In this document: positions 53,651 through 64,000 of the stretch, piece by piece
Layout: every line of letters starts with the position of its first letter
How positions within the stretch are numbered: position 1 is the stretch's first letter
NCBI RefSeq assembly: GCF_000797495.1
Contig: NZ_JTGN01000001.1
Location: 696,072 to 760,071, forward strand
Origin: Robinsoniella peoriensis
GTDB taxonomy: Bacteria; Bacillota; Clostridia; Lachnospirales; Lachnospiraceae
Length of the DNA stretch: 64,000 bases
Reading direction: 5' to 3'
Translations under genes and position numbers: made by a program
Notes under the pieces: model-generated
The model's database searches: none
What the model saw: only the letters and a program-made list of their open reading frames with translations
Told to the model about the DNA's origin: nothing

Positions 53651-54706
53651 ATGAAAAAAATAATCTCTGATTTTACCCCCGGCGGCGGAAAACACTGTAT
53701 CACAAATGCTCTAAAACTAATTTTCAATTACTATGGACATCCGATGTCAGAAGAAATGCTTCTTGGTCTGGGTTGCGGCATATCGTTTTGTTATCTGAAC
53801 CAGGTAGCCTCCCCCATGATTAACGGACGTATCAAACCTTTTGTCTTTGAAGAAATTCTGGCTAACAGGCTGAATATAACCATCCGCTGCCGGCAGCAAA
53901 AGGATTATATGAAAGCATTTGCATCCGCCAGGAATTCCATCGACCAGAACCATCCCGTTTTCATCTATGTTGATATGCCCTACTTAAAATATTTAAACCT
54001 GGATGAGGACTATCATTTTGGCGCCCATGCTGTTGTATTATTCGGATATGACGATGATCAGAAGATATTCTATATCAGCGATCGTGACAGCCGCCATCAT
54101 CCAATCCGTACTCCCAAAGGCAGCATTGCCCGGGATTACCACCTGGTATCTTATGAAGAAACAGAAAATGCACGTTCCAGCCATCATCGCCCGTTTCCTG
54201 CACATAACAAATATCTGGAATTTGATTTCTCTCACATCCGTCCCGTTTCAAAGGAAATGATACTGGACGCTATACAGGAAAATTGCCTTAGTATGCGAAA
54301 TGCGCCTGCCCATCTCCTTGGACTGAATGGAATTAAAAAGTTTTCGAAAGAAGTTTTGAAATGGAAAAATTTTGATTTAGAAAAAAGAAAAAGATCCGGT
54401 AGTACGAATTATTTTATGATTCACGCCGACGGCGGTACCGGTGGTGGAATTTTCCGAAGTATGTATGGGGATTTTTTAATCGAAGCTGCTGACGTTACTG
54501 GCTTAGAAAATTTAAAAGATATCGGTGTACGCTTTTTAGCTGTGGCTGATCAATGGGATACTGTGGCTGATGCGATGTGGGCCCTGTCCGAAACCGGAGA
54601 TACTGATCTGCTGGCAGGCATATCTGTCAAAGTTGAAGACATCCATACTCAGGAAACAGAACTTTTTCAGGAGCTTCTGGATTTGAAAAGACCACAGCAC
54701 CTCTGA
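53651..54706 (+). CDS. BtrH N-terminal domain protein (DUF4872)
   Basis: 351-residue cytosolic protein. The N-terminal domain (about 1-150) begins FTPGGGKHCITNALKLIFNY and carries GLGCGISFCYL and HFGAHAVVLFGYDDD. This matches BtrH-type proteins, which resemble C39-like cysteine peptidase folds, with Cys 16 and the His in GAHAV as possible active residues. The C-terminal half corresponds to DUF4872. BtrH of the butirosin pathway is an acyltransferase that loads a side chain onto the aminoglycoside. No amino-sugar or carrier-protein gene lies here, so the role is unknown. ATG 53651 follows AGAAAGG. Confidence 0.85.
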   Translation: MKKIISDFTPGGGKHCITNALKLIFNYYGHPMSEEMLLGLGCGISFCYLNQVASPMINGRIKPFVFEEILANRLNITIRCRQQKDYMKAFASARNSIDQNHPVFIYVDMPYLKYLNLDEDYHFGAHAVVLFGYDDDQKIFYISDRDSRHHPIRTPKGSIARDYHLVSYEETENARSSHHRPFPAHNKYLEFDFSHIRPVSKEMILDAIQENCLSMRNAPAHLLGLNGIKKFSKEVLKWKNFDLEKRKRSGSTNYFMIHADGGTGGGIFRSMYGDFLIEAADVTGLENLKDIGVRFLAVADQWDTVADAMWALSETGDTDLLAGISVKVEDIHTQETELFQELLDLKRPQHL

Positions 54707-54718
54707 TATATGCCCGGT

Positions 54719-54742
54719 CAGGCAGGATAAGATTCCTGCCTG
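54719..54742 (+). terminator. hairpin after the BtrH-like gene
   Basis: Perfect 8-bp stem CAGGCAGG / CCTGCCTG with an 8-nt loop, then TGCATGTTTT. The T-run is short, so termination is moderate. Confidence 0.55.
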
Positions 54743-54811
54743 TGCATGTTTTAGAGGAATGTGGTCTATTTCTATTATGAATCCTTTTACTGTATGCCTC
54801 TGTAAGTATGC

Positions 54812-55744
54812 CTACAGGATCATCTTAGCTGCGCCGAAGATCCCTGCATCATTACCCAGCTCCGCCAGTGCAAACACAGCATCTTTACAGGCACTGAAAG
54901 CATATGTATTATAGTATTTACGAATATAATCCAGCAAAATATCTCCGGCTTTTGAAACGCCTCCGCCAATAACGAAGACTTCCGGATCTACCACACCTGC
55001 GATTACAGACAGGGCACTGCCCAGATATTTACCAAAACTTTCTGCTATTTCCATTGCTACTTTATCTTCTGCTTTCACAGCATCAAATACTGTTTTAGCT
55101 GATACTTCTCCATCACGCAGTACAGACGGCTCTGCATCAGCAGCCAGACGTGCATTGGCTAATCTGACAATTCCGGTTGCGGATGCTACCTGTTCCAGAC
55201 AGCCTTTGTTACCACAGTTGCATGCTTCTTCCATACTGTCTTCCACATGAACATGGCCGATCTCTCCGCCTGCTCCATGAGAACCCGTAACGATCTGTCC
55301 ATTAATAATGATTCCGCCGCCAACACCCGTACCAAGAGTTACCATAACTACATTATGATATCCGGCGCCGCCGCCTTTCCACATCTCTCCAAGAGCCGCT
55401 ACATTGGCATCGTTTCCGGCTTTTACAGGAAGACCAATCAGCTTTTCCATCTGTTCCACGAGATTTACATAGCCCCAGTGAAGATTAACTGCACACAGGA
55501 TATCACCTGCTTCGTTAACCGGTCCCGGTACGCCGATACCAACGCCTGCGATATCTTCTCTTTCCAGCTGCTTTTCTAATATTTTATTATTGATAGCGCC
55601 TGCCACATCCGGAATAATATTAATTCCGTTATTCTCTGTTCTTGTTTTAATTTCCCATTTGTCAAGAACTTCCCCTTTCACGTCAAAGAGACCGCATTTT
55701 ACGGATGTACCACCAATATCAATTCCAAAACAATATTTCTTCAT
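54812..55744 (-). CDS. ROK family glucokinase
   Basis: 310-residue sugar kinase of the ROK family phosphorylating glucose with ATP. The ATP-binding motif DIGGTSVKCG is at 9-18, the catalytic Asp is in AGNDANVAALGE, the sugar-binding block is GAGGEIGHVHVE, and the zinc motif is CNCGNKGCLEQ. The length fits a kinase rather than a ROK repressor, as there is no N-terminal helix-turn-helix. It is the third gene of uvrC-hprK-glk, 6 bp after hprK, a link between glycolytic entry and carbon catabolite control. Confidence 0.93.
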   Translation of the reverse strand: MKKYCFGIDIGGTSVKCGLFDVKGEVLDKWEIKTRTENNGINIIPDVAGAINNKILEKQLEREDIAGVGIGVPGPVNEAGDILCAVNLHWGYVNLVEQMEKLIGLPVKAGNDANVAALGEMWKGGGAGYHNVVMVTLGTGVGGGIIINGQIVTGSHGAGGEIGHVHVEDSMEEACNCGNKGCLEQVASATGIVRLANARLAADAEPSVLRDGEVSAKTVFDAVKAEDKVAMEIAESFGKYLGSALSVIAGVVDPEVFVIGGGVSKAGDILLDYIRKYYNTYAFSACKDAVFALAELGNDAGIFGAAKMIL

Positions 55745-55750
55745 AATTCT

Positions 55751-56692
55751 TTATTCTCCTTCTGGTCCGCGTCTTTTTGCAAGACTATTCTGTACGCGGT
55801 TATATAATTCCTGCGCAGCATTATAACCCATCTTTTTCTGTCTGTGGTTAACTGCAGCAGATTCTACGATAACAGCCAGGTTTCTGCCCGGACGGATCGG
55901 CAATGAATGGCAAACCACCTGATTTCCAAGGAATTCTGTATATTCCTCTTCCAATCCCAGTCTGTCATATTCTTTTTCTCTGTCCCATTCTTCCAGTTTA
56001 ATTACCAGATCGATAGACTGTGTATTCTTAACACTTTCCACACCAAACAGTGTTTTCACATCAATGATTCCTATACCGCGGAGTTCGATGAAATGCCTGG
56101 TTATATCCGGTGCAGAACCAATTATGGTTTCGTCACTGACTTTACGGATCTCAACAACGTCATCCGAAACAAGCCGGTGCCCTCTCTTAATCAGCTCCAA
56201 TGCAGCCTCACTCTTACCAATACCGCTTTCGCCCATAATCAGGACCCCTTCACCATAAACGTCCACCAGAACGCCGTGTATGGAAATACAGGGAGCCAGT
56301 TCCACATTCAGCCAGCGGATAATCTCAGCCATAAAAGAGGATGTAGTCTTCCTGGTAGTGAAAATAGGAACATTATATTTATTCGCCAGTTCCATCATAT
56401 CTGCATCCGGCTCTGTCCTTGTGGTGTATACGATACATGGTATCTTACTGGAAATAAACTGCTCATATATCGGAAGCTTCTTTTCTCTGTCTAAATGTTC
56501 CAGATAGGTGTATTCCACATATCCGATAATCTGTACGCGATCAGAATCAAAATGATCAAAATATCCCGTCAGCTGCAATGCAGGACGGTTAATATCCGGG
56601 AGGGTAATCTTAATAGCAGACATATCCACATCCGGAGTCATATTCTTTAAATCCAGTTTCTCAACCAACTTGCTTAAAGCTACACTTGCCAT
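55751..56692 (-). CDS. hprK: HPr kinase/phosphorylase
   Basis: Bifunctional enzyme phosphorylating or dephosphorylating Ser46 of HPr (or Crh), the central switch of carbon catabolite repression in Firmicutes. 313 residues. The N-terminal domain (1-130) is followed by the kinase domain with Walker A GESGIGKS at about 154-161 and the Asp pair in RLVSDDVVEI. The family signature is LRGIGIIDVKTLFG. It is followed 6 bp later by the glucokinase and preceded by uvrC, so sugar entry genes are physically linked. Confidence 0.96.
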   Translation of the reverse strand: MASVALSKLVEKLDLKNMTPDVDMSAIKITLPDINRPALQLTGYFDHFDSDRVQIIGYVEYTYLEHLDREKKLPIYEQFISSKIPCIVYTTRTEPDADMMELANKYNVPIFTTRKTTSSFMAEIIRWLNVELAPCISIHGVLVDVYGEGVLIMGESGIGKSEAALELIKRGHRLVSDDVVEIRKVSDETIIGSAPDITRHFIELRGIGIIDVKTLFGVESVKNTQSIDLVIKLEEWDREKEYDRLGLEEEYTEFLGNQVVCHSLPIRPGRNLAVIVESAAVNHRQKKMGYNAAQELYNRVQNSLAKRRGPEGE

Positions 56693-56751
56693 ATCTCTTC
56701 TCCTTCAAAATTTAATTAATATGTTAATATTATCATAATTATGCCCGAACA

Positions 56752-58599
56752 TCAATGAAAGAAATCATACACTTTTTTTGCACTATTTGCATTCATGGAC
56801 GGCGCCTTGGCAAGTTCCTCTTCGGAAGCATCCCTAATGGCTTCCAGAGACTTAAATGTCCGCATCAATGCCTTTCTCCTGGCAGGCCCGATTCCATCAA
56901 TATCATCCAGAATAGAATGTACCTGCTGCTTGCTTCTAAGGGACCTGTGATATTCAATGGCAAAACGATGTGCCTCGTCCTGAATTCTGGTAATCAGACG
57001 AAAACCTTCCGAAGACTTTTCAATTGGTATTTCTACATTATTAAAAAATAATCCTCTGGTTCTGTGATTATCATCTTTGACCATACCGCAGACCGGAATG
57101 TTCATTTTCAGATTATCCATAACCCTCAGCGCTACATTGACCTGGCCCTTACCGCCGTCCATCATGATCAGATCCGGAAATCTGCTGAAACTGCTGAATT
57201 CTTTCTCCTGTTTCGCTTCCTCAAGCTCAGCAAGACCATGGCTGAATCTTCTGGTCAGCACTTCTTCCATGCTGGCATAATCATCCGGTCCCTTTACCGA
57301 TTGGATCTTAAACTTACGGTAATCGCTTCGTTTTGGTTTACCCTTTTCGTATACAATCATGGATCCTACCGATTCAAATCCACTGATATTGGAAATATCA
57401 AACGCTTCCACACGCACTACATTCTCAAGCCCCAGCAGGCCTGCAATCTCTTTCATGGCGCCAATGGTACGTCCTTCTTCCCGTTTGATTTTTTCTTTAT
57501 CCTGGCTTAAAACCAATTCTGCGTTTCTGGCCGCCAATTCTACCAGTTTTTCTTTCGTGCCTTTTTTGGGAACTTTGATATGTACCCTCTGTCCTCTTTT
57601 CTTAGAAAGCCACTGTTCAATAACCTCGCAGTCTTCCACTTCTTCCTGGATCATCAGTTCCTTGGGAATAAATGGTGTCCCTGCATAAAACTGCTTGATA
57701 AAACTGTCTAAAACCATTCCTTTTGTATCGTGGGGAGCTACTCTCAGATAGAAGTGGTCCCTTCCAATCAGCCTGCCCGACCGTACAAAAAACACCTGTA
57801 CCACAGCGTCCGTATCATCGGAAGCCATTGCAATAATATCCTTATCTTCCCCATCACTCATGGTGATCTTCTGTTTTTGGGCAATCTGTTTCACGCTGTT
57901 CAGAAGCTCTCTCTGTTCGATTGCTGCTTCAAAATCCATTCGTTCAGAAGCATCCTGCATCCTCTGCTCCAGCATTTTAATTACCGGATCATAATTTCCG
58001 TCCAGAAAAGCAATAGCTTCATTCACCTGATTACGGTATTCCTCTTTGGTAACATAGCCCTGACAGGGGGCGTTGCACTGTTTAATATGGTAATTCAGAC
58101 AGGGTCTCTCATTCCCGATGTCTCTTGGCAGGCTTCTGTTGCAGGTACGCAGCTTATACAGCTTGTTAATCAGCTCAATCGTATCCTTAATCGCTCCGGC
58201 ACTGGTATATGGTCCGAAATATTTGCATTTGTCCTTTTTCATGATACGTGCAAATAAAACCCTGGGATATTCCTCCTGTACCGTAACCTTAATAAATGGA
58301 TAGGACTTATCATCTTTTAACATGGTATTGTACTTTGGTCTGTGTTCCTTAATCAGATTACATTCCAAAACCAGCGCTTCCAGCTCCGAATCTGTAATGA
58401 TGTATTCGAAGCGGCGGATCTTTGTCACCATCTGTTCGATTTTAGCACCCTTATTTCTGCTGCTTTGAAAATACTGCCGTACCCGGTTCTTGAGACTGAT
58501 TGCCTTTCCTACATAGATTATGGCATCCTTTGCATCATGCATAATATATACACCCGGCTTCGCCGGTAGTTTCTTAAGTTCCTCCTGGATATCAAACAA
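56752..58599 (-). CDS. uvrC: excinuclease ABC subunit C
   Basis: Nucleotide-excision-repair endonuclease making the 3' and 5' cuts near lesions held by UvrB. The GIY-YIG domain (about 10-95, [20 protein letters not shown]) is followed by a UvrB/UvrC motif helix pair ([25 protein letters not shown]). The RNase H-like C-terminal endonuclease domain has ISNISG, DGGKGQ and HRF residues. The helix-hairpin-helix tail ends with GPARRKALM and [10 protein letters not shown]. The likely start is TTG 58599, seven nt after GGGAGG and giving the usual [13 protein letters not shown]-terminus; a GTG at 58608 overlaps the ribosome site. Confidence 0.94.
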   Translation of the reverse strand: MFDIQEELKKLPAKPGVYIMHDAKDAIIYVGKAISLKNRVRQYFQSSRNKGAKIEQMVTKIRRFEYIITDSELEALVLECNLIKEHRPKYNTMLKDDKSYPFIKVTVQEEYPRVLFARIMKKDKCKYFGPYTSAGAIKDTIELINKLYKLRTCNRSLPRDIGNERPCLNYHIKQCNAPCQGYVTKEEYRNQVNEAIAFLDGNYDPVIKMLEQRMQDASERMDFEAAIEQRELLNSVKQIAQKQKITMSDGEDKDIIAMASDDTDAVVQVFFVRSGRLIGRDHFYLRVAPHDTKGMVLDSFIKQFYAGTPFIPKELMIQEEVEDCEVIEQWLSKKRGQRVHIKVPKKGTKEKLVELAARNAELVLSQDKEKIKREEGRTIGAMKEIAGLLGLENVVRVEAFDISNISGFESVGSMIVYEKGKPKRSDYRKFKIQSVKGPDDYASMEEVLTRRFSHGLAELEEAKQEKEFSSFSRFPDLIMMDGGKGQVNVALRVMDNLKMNIPVCGMVKDDNHRTRGLFFNNVEIPIEKSSEGFRLITRIQDEAHRFAIEYHRSLRSKQQVHSILDDIDGIGPARRKALMRTFKSLEAIRDASEEELAKAPSMNANSAKKVYDFFH

Positions 58600-58621
58600 C
58601 GATACCACCTCCCTTTCTAAA

Positions 58622-58662
58622 AAAATACAGCAAATCTGTTATTCACAAATTTACTGTATTTT
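58622..58662 (-). terminator. ftsH terminator
   Basis: AAAATACAG (58622-58630) and CTGTATTTT (58654-58662) form a 9-bp stem. On the minus strand it is followed by TTTTTTTAG just beyond the ftsH stop and before uvrC. Confidence 0.75.
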
Positions 58663-58681
58663 ATCTTGTCTTTTAAAGAAT

Positions 58682-60766
58682 TTATTCACACACAGTGTTG
58701 TTATCGGGATTCTTATCCACAGTATCCACATTTTCAGACTGCTTTTGTATCTGCTGCACATTATCACCAGAAACCGATGCATCAATTTCTGCAGCTTTTA
58801 CCTGATGATTACTTTCCGCTTCCAACTGAGGCTGGCTGGCACCTTCAACAGCTCCTGCCGCAGATCCTTCCAAGGCCGCCTTATCTTCTGCTTCCACTTC
58901 GTGGAAAATCTTCATAAACTCTTTACCGGTAATGGTTTCCTTTTCAATGAGGAATGCAGCAATCTTATCCAGTGCTATTCTATGTTTGCTGAGAAGTCTC
59001 TTCGCCTCTACATAAGCATCTTTGAGCACTTTCATAACTTCACGGTCAACCTCGGCTGCCGTTCTGTCGCTGCAATTTAACATGGTTCTGCCTTCCAGAT
59101 ACTGATTCTCAGGACTTTCAATTCCCATCATTCCAAAAGTTTCCGACATACCATACTGTGTAATCATCGCTCTGGTAAGCTTGGTAGCCTGCTCAATATC
59201 ATTTGCGGCTCCGGTTGTTACACTGTTAAATACCAGTTCTTCTGCTGCACGCCCTGCCACAAATTCAATAATCTTTGCGCGGATCTCACCTTCTGAATTC
59301 AGGAATTTTTCTTCTTCCGGAACATTCATGACATATCCAAGTGCTCCCATTGTTCTTGGCACAATAGTTATCTTCTGCACCGGCTCAGAATCCTTCTGAA
59401 GCGCACTTACCAATGCATGACCTACTTCGTGGTAGGAAACAATTCTTCGCTCTTCTTTGCTCAGGATCTTGTTCTTCTTTTCCTTACCGACTAATACAAC
59501 TTCTACAGACTCAAATAAATCAGACTGTGAAACTACATTTCTGCCCTTCTTAACTGCCAGAATTGCTGCCTCATTAATCATATTTGCCAGATCGGAACCA
59601 ACAGCTCCTGAAGTAGCAAGTGCAATAGCTTCCAAATCTACGGTGTCATCCAGAAGAACATTTTTGGAATGTACTTTCAGAATATCCACACGGCCTTTCA
59701 GATCCGGCTTATCTACAACTACACGTCTGTCAAAACGACCGGGACGCAGAAGCGCCTGATCCAGAACTTCCGGACGGTTTGTAGCTGCCAGAATCAGTAA
59801 TCCCTTCGAGGTATCAAAACCATCCATCTCAGCAAGCAGCTGGTTCAAGGTCTGCTCACGTTCGTCATTTCCACCGCCATAACGGCTGTCACGGCTCTTA
59901 CCGATTGCATCAATTTCATCAATAAAAATAATACATGGCGCATTCTTTTTCGCCTCTTCAAATAAATCACGGACACGTGATGCACCGACACCTACGAACA
60001 TTTCCACAAAATCAGAACCGGATAATGAGAAGAACGGCGCATGTGCTTCTCCTGCAACTGCCTTTGCCAGAAGTGTTTTACCTGTTCCAGGAGGTCCTAC
60101 TAAAAGAGCACCCTTTGGAAGCTTGGCACCAATCTTCGTGTATTTTCCTGGATTTTCAAGAAAATCAACGACTTCCTGCAAGGACTCCTTGGCTTCATCC
60201 TGTCCTGCCACATCCCGGAATGTGACTCCTGTTTCTTTCTGCACATATACTTTAGCCTTGCTCTTGCCAACACCGCCCATCATGCCGCCGCCCTTGGACA
60301 TTTTTCTCAGGAAAAATCCAAGTACAACCCAGATCAGAATCAGCGGGATCGCAATGCTTAAAATATTATAGAGAATTGCAGATGTCATGTCCGGAATCGC
60401 TCCATTAAAGTCCACACCTGCTGCAATTAATTTTTCGGTCAGGTTCGGGTCGGGTACAACGCCGGTATAATACGTCATCGTCACCCCTGGGAATGGCTGT
60501 TCCTTAGGAGTAATAACAATCTTACTGGACTGTATGTCAACCTTTTTGACTTCTTTCTTCTCTACCATTTCCATAAATTTGTTATATGTGATTTCTTTTT
60601 CGGTAGAATTCTTCAGCATATTATTGAAAATACTCATACCGACCAGGGCTATCAGTGTTACTACTAAAAATATCATGATCGTCTGCCCATTTTTAGACGG
60701 CTTGCCATTATTATTATTGGATCCGTTATTCGGTCCATTTCCTGGCTGTTGATTATTATCCATCAT
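58682..60766 (-). CDS. ftsH: ATP-dependent zinc metalloprotease FtsH
   Basis: Membrane AAA+ protease degrading misfolded membrane proteins and regulators, 694 residues. Two membrane helices (about 29-48 and 128-150) enclose an extracytoplasmic FtsH_ext domain. The AAA module follows with Walker A GPPGTGKT, Walker [12 protein letters not shown] and the second region of homology. The protease domain has HEVGH as the zinc motif and a downstream Asp. The last 60 residues are a Gln/Val/Asp-rich tail. ATG 60766 or the adjacent ATG 60763 both follow GAGGAGG; the choice changes one residue. Confidence 0.95.
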   Translation of the reverse strand: MMDNNQQPGNGPNNGSNNNNGKPSKNGQTIMIFLVVTLIALVGMSIFNNMLKNSTEKEITYNKFMEMVEKKEVKKVDIQSSKIVITPKEQPFPGVTMTYYTGVVPDPNLTEKLIAAGVDFNGAIPDMTSAILYNILSIAIPLILIWVVLGFFLRKMSKGGGMMGGVGKSKAKVYVQKETGVTFRDVAGQDEAKESLQEVVDFLENPGKYTKIGAKLPKGALLVGPPGTGKTLLAKAVAGEAHAPFFSLSGSDFVEMFVGVGASRVRDLFEEAKKNAPCIIFIDEIDAIGKSRDSRYGGGNDEREQTLNQLLAEMDGFDTSKGLLILAATNRPEVLDQALLRPGRFDRRVVVDKPDLKGRVDILKVHSKNVLLDDTVDLEAIALATSGAVGSDLANMINEAAILAVKKGRNVVSQSDLFESVEVVLVGKEKKNKILSKEERRIVSYHEVGHALVSALQKDSEPVQKITIVPRTMGALGYVMNVPEEEKFLNSEGEIRAKIIEFVAGRAAEELVFNSVTTGAANDIEQATKLTRAMITQYGMSETFGMMGIESPENQYLEGRTMLNCSDRTAAEVDREVMKVLKDAYVEAKRLLSKHRIALDKIAAFLIEKETITGKEFMKIFHEVEAEDKAALEGSAAGAVEGASQPQLEAESNHQVKAAEIDASVSGDNVQQIQKQSENVDTVDKNPDNNTVCE

Positions 60767-60792
60767 CTTCCTCCTCGTGATACGTCCTCTCT

Positions 60793-60821
60793 ATTATAAA
60801 GATACTTCACCCAGAAATCAA
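60793..60821 (-). promoter_or_regulatory. ftsH promoter
   Basis: TATAAT (60798-60793) with TTGATT (60821-60816) 17 bp upstream on the minus strand, about 35 nt before ftsH. Confidence 0.65.
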
Positions 60822-60959
60822 TATCGAGTTTGTGAAAAAGCCTCCATAATTCTTAAACTTTTATAAAAATCCTCAAAAAATGACTGGCATAACTCTGATA
60901 CTTTGTAGTATACTAATTCAGTAAAGAATCATACCATAAAATTTAGGATCGGTGAACCA

Positions 60960-62438
60960 ATGAAAATAGGATTTGATAACGAGAAATACTTACAGATGCA
61001 ATCTGAGCATATCAGAAAAAGAATCAGCCAGTTTGGCAACAAACTCTATCTGGAATTCGGCGGAAAACTTTTTGATGACTTTCACGCAGCCAGAGTTCTT
61101 CCAGGATTTGCACCGGACAGTAAACTGCGTATGCTGATGCAGCTCTCCGACCAGGCAGAAATTGTAATCGTCATCAGCGCCGGTGACATAGAGAAGAATA
61201 AAGTCCGGGGTGATCTTGGGATCACTTATGATACAGACGTTCTCCGTCTGATCGACGCATTCGAAGAAAAAGGGCTCTACGTAGGCAGTGTTGTCATTAC
61301 ACAGTATTCCGGTCAGAACAGCGCGCAGCTCTTTAAAACCAGACTGGAAAAATTAGGACGTAAAGTGTATGTCCACTATGCCATCGAAGGCTATCCAAGC
61401 AATATACCATTAATCGTCAGCGATAACGGATATGGTAAAAATGAATATATTGAAACAACGAGACCGCTGGTCGTGATCACAGCACCCGGTCCCGGAAGCG
61501 GAAAAATGGCAACCTGCCTTTCCCAGCTCTACCACGAGCAAAAACATGGCATTCGTGCCGGTTATGCCAAATTTGAAACCTTCCCGATCTGGAATATCCC
61601 CCTGAAACATCCTGTAAATCTGGCTTATGAAGCAGCAACAGCCGATTTAAATGATGTAAATATGATTGACCCGTTCCATCTGGAAGCATACGATGAAAAA
61701 GCTGTAAATTATAACCGTGATGTTGAGATCTTTCCGGTCTTAGGTGCTATTTTCGAGCGTATTTTTGGGGAATGCCCTTATAAATCCCCTACGGATATGG
61801 GTGTTAATATGGCTGGAAATTGTATCTTCGATGACGAAGCCTGCAAAGAAGCCTCTAACCAGGAGATCCTTCGCCGTTATTATTATGCACTGAACGGACT
61901 TGCGGAAGGTACAAAACAGGAAGAAGAAGTATTTAAAATCGAACTGATCATGAAACAGGCTCATCTGACCGCAGCGAACCGAAAGGTGGTACAGATTGCA
62001 CTGGACCGCGCAGAAGCTACAGGTGCCCCGGCTGCTGCCCTGGAACTGGCTGATGGCAGAATGGTTACCGGAAAAACTTCTGACCTTTTGGGAGCATCCG
62101 CAGCCCTTCTTCTAAATGCATTGAAGGAACTTGCCGGCATCGACCATAAAGCCCATGTTATTTCACCGGAAGCCATTGAACCTATCCAGACTCTGAAGAC
62201 TGCATATCTGGGCAGCAAAAACCCAAGGCTCCATACGGATGAAATACTGATCGCACTTTCCATTTCTGCTGCTACCAGTGAAAATGCCAAGCTTGCACTG
62301 GAACAGCTTCCCAAGCTATCCGGATGTCAGGCCCATACTTCCGTTATGCTGTCTATGGTAGATATAAAGCAGTTTAAACGTCTTTCCGTCCAGCTGACTT
62401 CTGAACCGGTATATGAGGACAAGCGTATTTATCACTAA
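60960..62438 (+). CDS. DUF1846 family protein
   Basis: 492-residue cytosolic protein of the DUF1846 family, common in clostridia and streptococci, with no established activity. Blocks such as [41 protein letters not shown] and INLGAGNC-like [15 protein letters not shown] are typical. The GPGSGKM segment resembles a nucleotide loop, and a P-loop-type or peptidase-like fold has been suggested for the family. GGTGAACC precedes ATG 60960. It is divergent from ftsH and followed by a strong terminator, so it is a one-gene unit. Confidence 0.88.
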   Translation: MKIGFDNEKYLQMQSEHIRKRISQFGNKLYLEFGGKLFDDFHAARVLPGFAPDSKLRMLMQLSDQAEIVIVISAGDIEKNKVRGDLGITYDTDVLRLIDAFEEKGLYVGSVVITQYSGQNSAQLFKTRLEKLGRKVYVHYAIEGYPSNIPLIVSDNGYGKNEYIETTRPLVVITAPGPGSGKMATCLSQLYHEQKHGIRAGYAKFETFPIWNIPLKHPVNLAYEAATADLNDVNMIDPFHLEAYDEKAVNYNRDVEIFPVLGAIFERIFGECPYKSPTDMGVNMAGNCIFDDEACKEASNQEILRRYYYALNGLAEGTKQEEEVFKIELIMKQAHLTAANRKVVQIALDRAEATGAPAAALELADGRMVTGKTSDLLGASAALLLNALKELAGIDHKAHVISPEAIEPIQTLKTAYLGSKNPRLHTDEILIALSISAATSENAKLALEQLPKLSGCQAHTSVMLSMVDIKQFKRLSVQLTSEPVYEDKRIYH

Positions 62439-62538
62439 ATTACAATTAAAATTGCTTTTGGCAGGCTGTATGTCACATTATTATTTGTTACCTTTTTATA
62501 AAACCCGGTAATTAACTTTATGACATTAAACAAATATC

Positions 62539-62582
62539 TGCGCCAAATAAATGAATCTTTGTTTATTTGGCGCAAATTTTAT
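62539..62582 (+). terminator. rho-independent terminator before pyrG
   Basis: Perfect 13-bp stem TGCGCCAAATAAA / TTTATTTGGCGCA with a 10-nt loop, then AATTTTATTTTTTT. It ends the DUF1846 unit about 100 bp after the stop. Confidence 0.9.
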
Positions 62583-62685
62583 TTTTTTGTAAAAAACACT
62601 GTATTTATTAACTCTGAAGGTGTATAATTCTTTCGTTATTTTTTGACCAGCACGAGAGTGTGTTTGAGAAAACAGGAGGAAATTT

Positions 62686-64000
62686 ATGCCAGTAAAGTAT
62701 GTATTTGTAACAGGCGGAGTAGTATCAGGCTTGGGAAAAGGCATCACTGCCGCTTCACTCGGCCGCTTACTGAAGGCCCGGGGATACAAGGTAACCATGC
62801 AGAAGTTCGACCCTTACATCAATATTGACCCCGGAACTATGAATCCTATCCAGCACGGCGAAGTATTTGTTACAGATGACGGTGCCGAAACGGATTTGGA
62901 TTTAGGACACTATGAGCGGTTCATTGACGAAAGCCTTGATAAGAATTCCAATGTAACCACCGGTAAAATTTACTGGTCCGTACTGCAAAAAGAACGTCGC
63001 GGTGATTTCGGCGGAGGTACTGTACAGGTCATCCCCCACATCACAAACGAGATTAAGAACCGTTTTTACCGGAATTTTACATCCGATGAAACAAGAATTG
63101 CCATTATTGAAGTCGGCGGTACGGTCGGAGATATCGAAAGCCAGCCTTTCCTGGAATCCATCCGTCAGTTCCAGCATGACGTAGGCCGGGAAAACGCAAT
63201 TCTGATTCACGTAACTTTAATCCCTTACCTGAAAGCTTCGGGTGAAATGAAAACCAAACCCACCCAGGCAAGTGTAAAAGAATTACAGGGTATGGGTATT
63301 CGCCCGGATATCATTGTCTGCCGTTCCGAACTGCCGTTGGAACAAGGCATCAAAGACAAAATCGCACTTTTCTGTAACGTCCCTAATCATCACGTCCTCC
63401 AAAATCTGGATGTGGAATATCTGTATGAAGCACCTCTTGCAATGGAGCAGGAGCATCTGGCCCAGGTGGCATGTGAATGTCTGAATCTGGAATGCCCAAA
63501 ACCCAATCTGGAAGACTGGGAAGACATGGTAAATGCTCTGCGACATCCAACCAAAGTAGTAGAAATTGCTCTTGTCGGTAAATATATCCAACTCCATGAC
63601 GCCTATATCAGTGTTGTAGAAGCCCTTAAACATGGTGGTATCGCCAGCCGCGCCACAGTTAATATACGCTGGATTGATTCAGAATTATTAAATGAGAACA
63701 ATATTTCAGATCTCCTTGGAGATGTGGATGGCATTCTGGTGCCCGGAGGTTTCGGCAACCGGGGAATTGAAGGAAAAATTATGGCGATTGCATATGCCAG
63801 AACACATGAGATCCCTTTCCTTGGGCTCTGTCTGGGCATGCAGCTTGCCATAGTTGAATTTGCCAGAAATGTGGTTGGTTTCCATGATGCACACAGCATC
63901 GAACTGGATGCTTCCACTACCCATCCCGTGATTTCCCTGATGCCGGACCAGGATGGTATCGAAGACATCGGCGGCACTTTAAGACTTGGTTCTTATCCCT
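62686..64000 (+). CDS. pyrG: CTP synthase (3' end outside window)
   Basis: Amidotransferase converting UTP, ATP and glutamine to CTP; the window holds the first 438 codons. The synthetase domain begins [17 protein letters not shown] (P-loop) and carries [19 protein letters not shown] and [16 protein letters not shown]. The class I glutamine amidotransferase domain follows with PGGFGNRG and the nucleophilic Cys in [17 protein letters not shown] precedes ATG 62686 by 5 nt. A TATAAT at 62623-62628 suggests a promoter in the gap, but no good -35 was found and no attenuator is evident. Confidence 0.95.
   Translation, partial: MPVKYVFVTGGVVSGLGKGITAASLGRLLKARGYKVTMQKFDPYINIDPGTMNPIQHGEVFVTDDGAETDLDLGHYERFIDESLDKNSNVTTGKIYWSVLQKERRGDFGGGTVQVIPHITNEIKNRFYRNFTSDETRIAIIEVGGTVGDIESQPFLESIRQFQHDVGRENAILIHVTLIPYLKASGEMKTKPTQASVKELQGMGIRPDIIVCRSELPLEQGIKDKIALFCNVPNHHVLQNLDVEYLYEAPLAMEQEHLAQVACECLNLECPKPNLEDWEDMVNALRHPTKVVEIALVGKYIQLHDAYISVVEALKHGGIASRATVNIRWIDSELLNENNISDLLGDVDGILVPGGFGNRGIEGKIMAIAYARTHEIPFLGLCLGMQLAIVEFARNVVGFHDAHSIELDASTTHPVISLMPDQDGIEDIGGTLRLGSYP

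Noticed and set aside
53651-54706. Aminoglycoside biosynthetic cluster around the BtrH-like gene
   Set aside because: No carrier protein, aminotransferase for sugars, glycosyltransferase or resistance gene lies nearby.
55907-56494. 195-codon plus-strand frame opposite hprK
   Set aside because: The minus-strand HPr kinase explains this interval fully with all its motifs.
62583-62685. PyrG attenuator or riboswitch
   Set aside because: The only hairpin lies before the putative start of transcription and ends the upstream gene; no C-tract or antiterminator structure is seen.

Overview
The window looks like a chromosomal segment of a low-to-moderate GC Gram-positive anaerobe of the class Clostridia, most likely family Lachnospiraceae. 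The clues are strong AGGAGG-type ribosome sites, sigma-A promoters, class A PBP, HPr kinase, YhaM, MutS2 and DUF1846 genes, YesMN-type sugar regulation, and lipoproteins with Thr/Glu/Lys-rich tails. The call comes from gene content and style only. No rRNA, tRNA, CRISPR array, intact insertion sequence or prophage was seen.

Layout. 1-8.6 kb (minus strand): an oligopeptide ABC importer operon, oppABCDF, whose last two genes are tandem TPR-GGDEF (diguanylate cyclase-like) paralogues, driven by a perfect consensus promoter. 8.7-15.5 kb (minus): an AT-rich 932-residue protein combining RNA-polymerase-alpha-CTD-like and sigma-region-4-like modules, then rlmD, yhaM and a membrane-anchored HtrA-like protein lacking the catalytic histidine. 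15.7-20.3 kb (plus): mutS2 and an OmpR/histidine-kinase pair. 20.4-30 kb (minus): DUF2809, trmL, aminotransferase, Lrp regulator, AIR-synthase-like protein, VanW cell-wall protein, a 35-residue membrane peptide, a DnaQ-type exonuclease, endonuclease III and a radical SAM protein. The last three genes carry copies of one two-hairpin leader element.

30-37.6 kb: a transposase remnant, an oleate hydratase with an N-terminal hydrophobic segment and a nearby TetR regulator, a 41-bp tandem repeat, a heterodimeric ABC exporter and a divergent AraC regulator. 37.6-46.5 kb: envelope functions (trigger-factor-like lipoprotein, polysaccharide deacetylase, glutamate racemase, class A PBP) plus small conserved proteins. 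46.6-53.4 kb (minus): a CUT1-type sugar importer (binding protein and two permeases) followed by its YesM/YesN two-component pair. 53.6-64 kb: a BtrH-like protein, then uvrC-hprK-glucokinase, ftsH, a DUF1846 gene and the start of pyrG.

How they fit together: nutrient uptake (peptides, oligosaccharides) is paired with sensing (GGDEF proteins, YesMN, HPr kinase, glucokinase). Wall synthesis and modification genes cluster in the middle. DNA repair (MutS2, Nth, UvrC, exonuclease) is spread through the window. The least explained items are the alpha-CTD/sigma hybrid protein, the duplicated leader element with a covarying hairpin, the unusual oleate hydratase and the HtrA-like protein with a broken triad.
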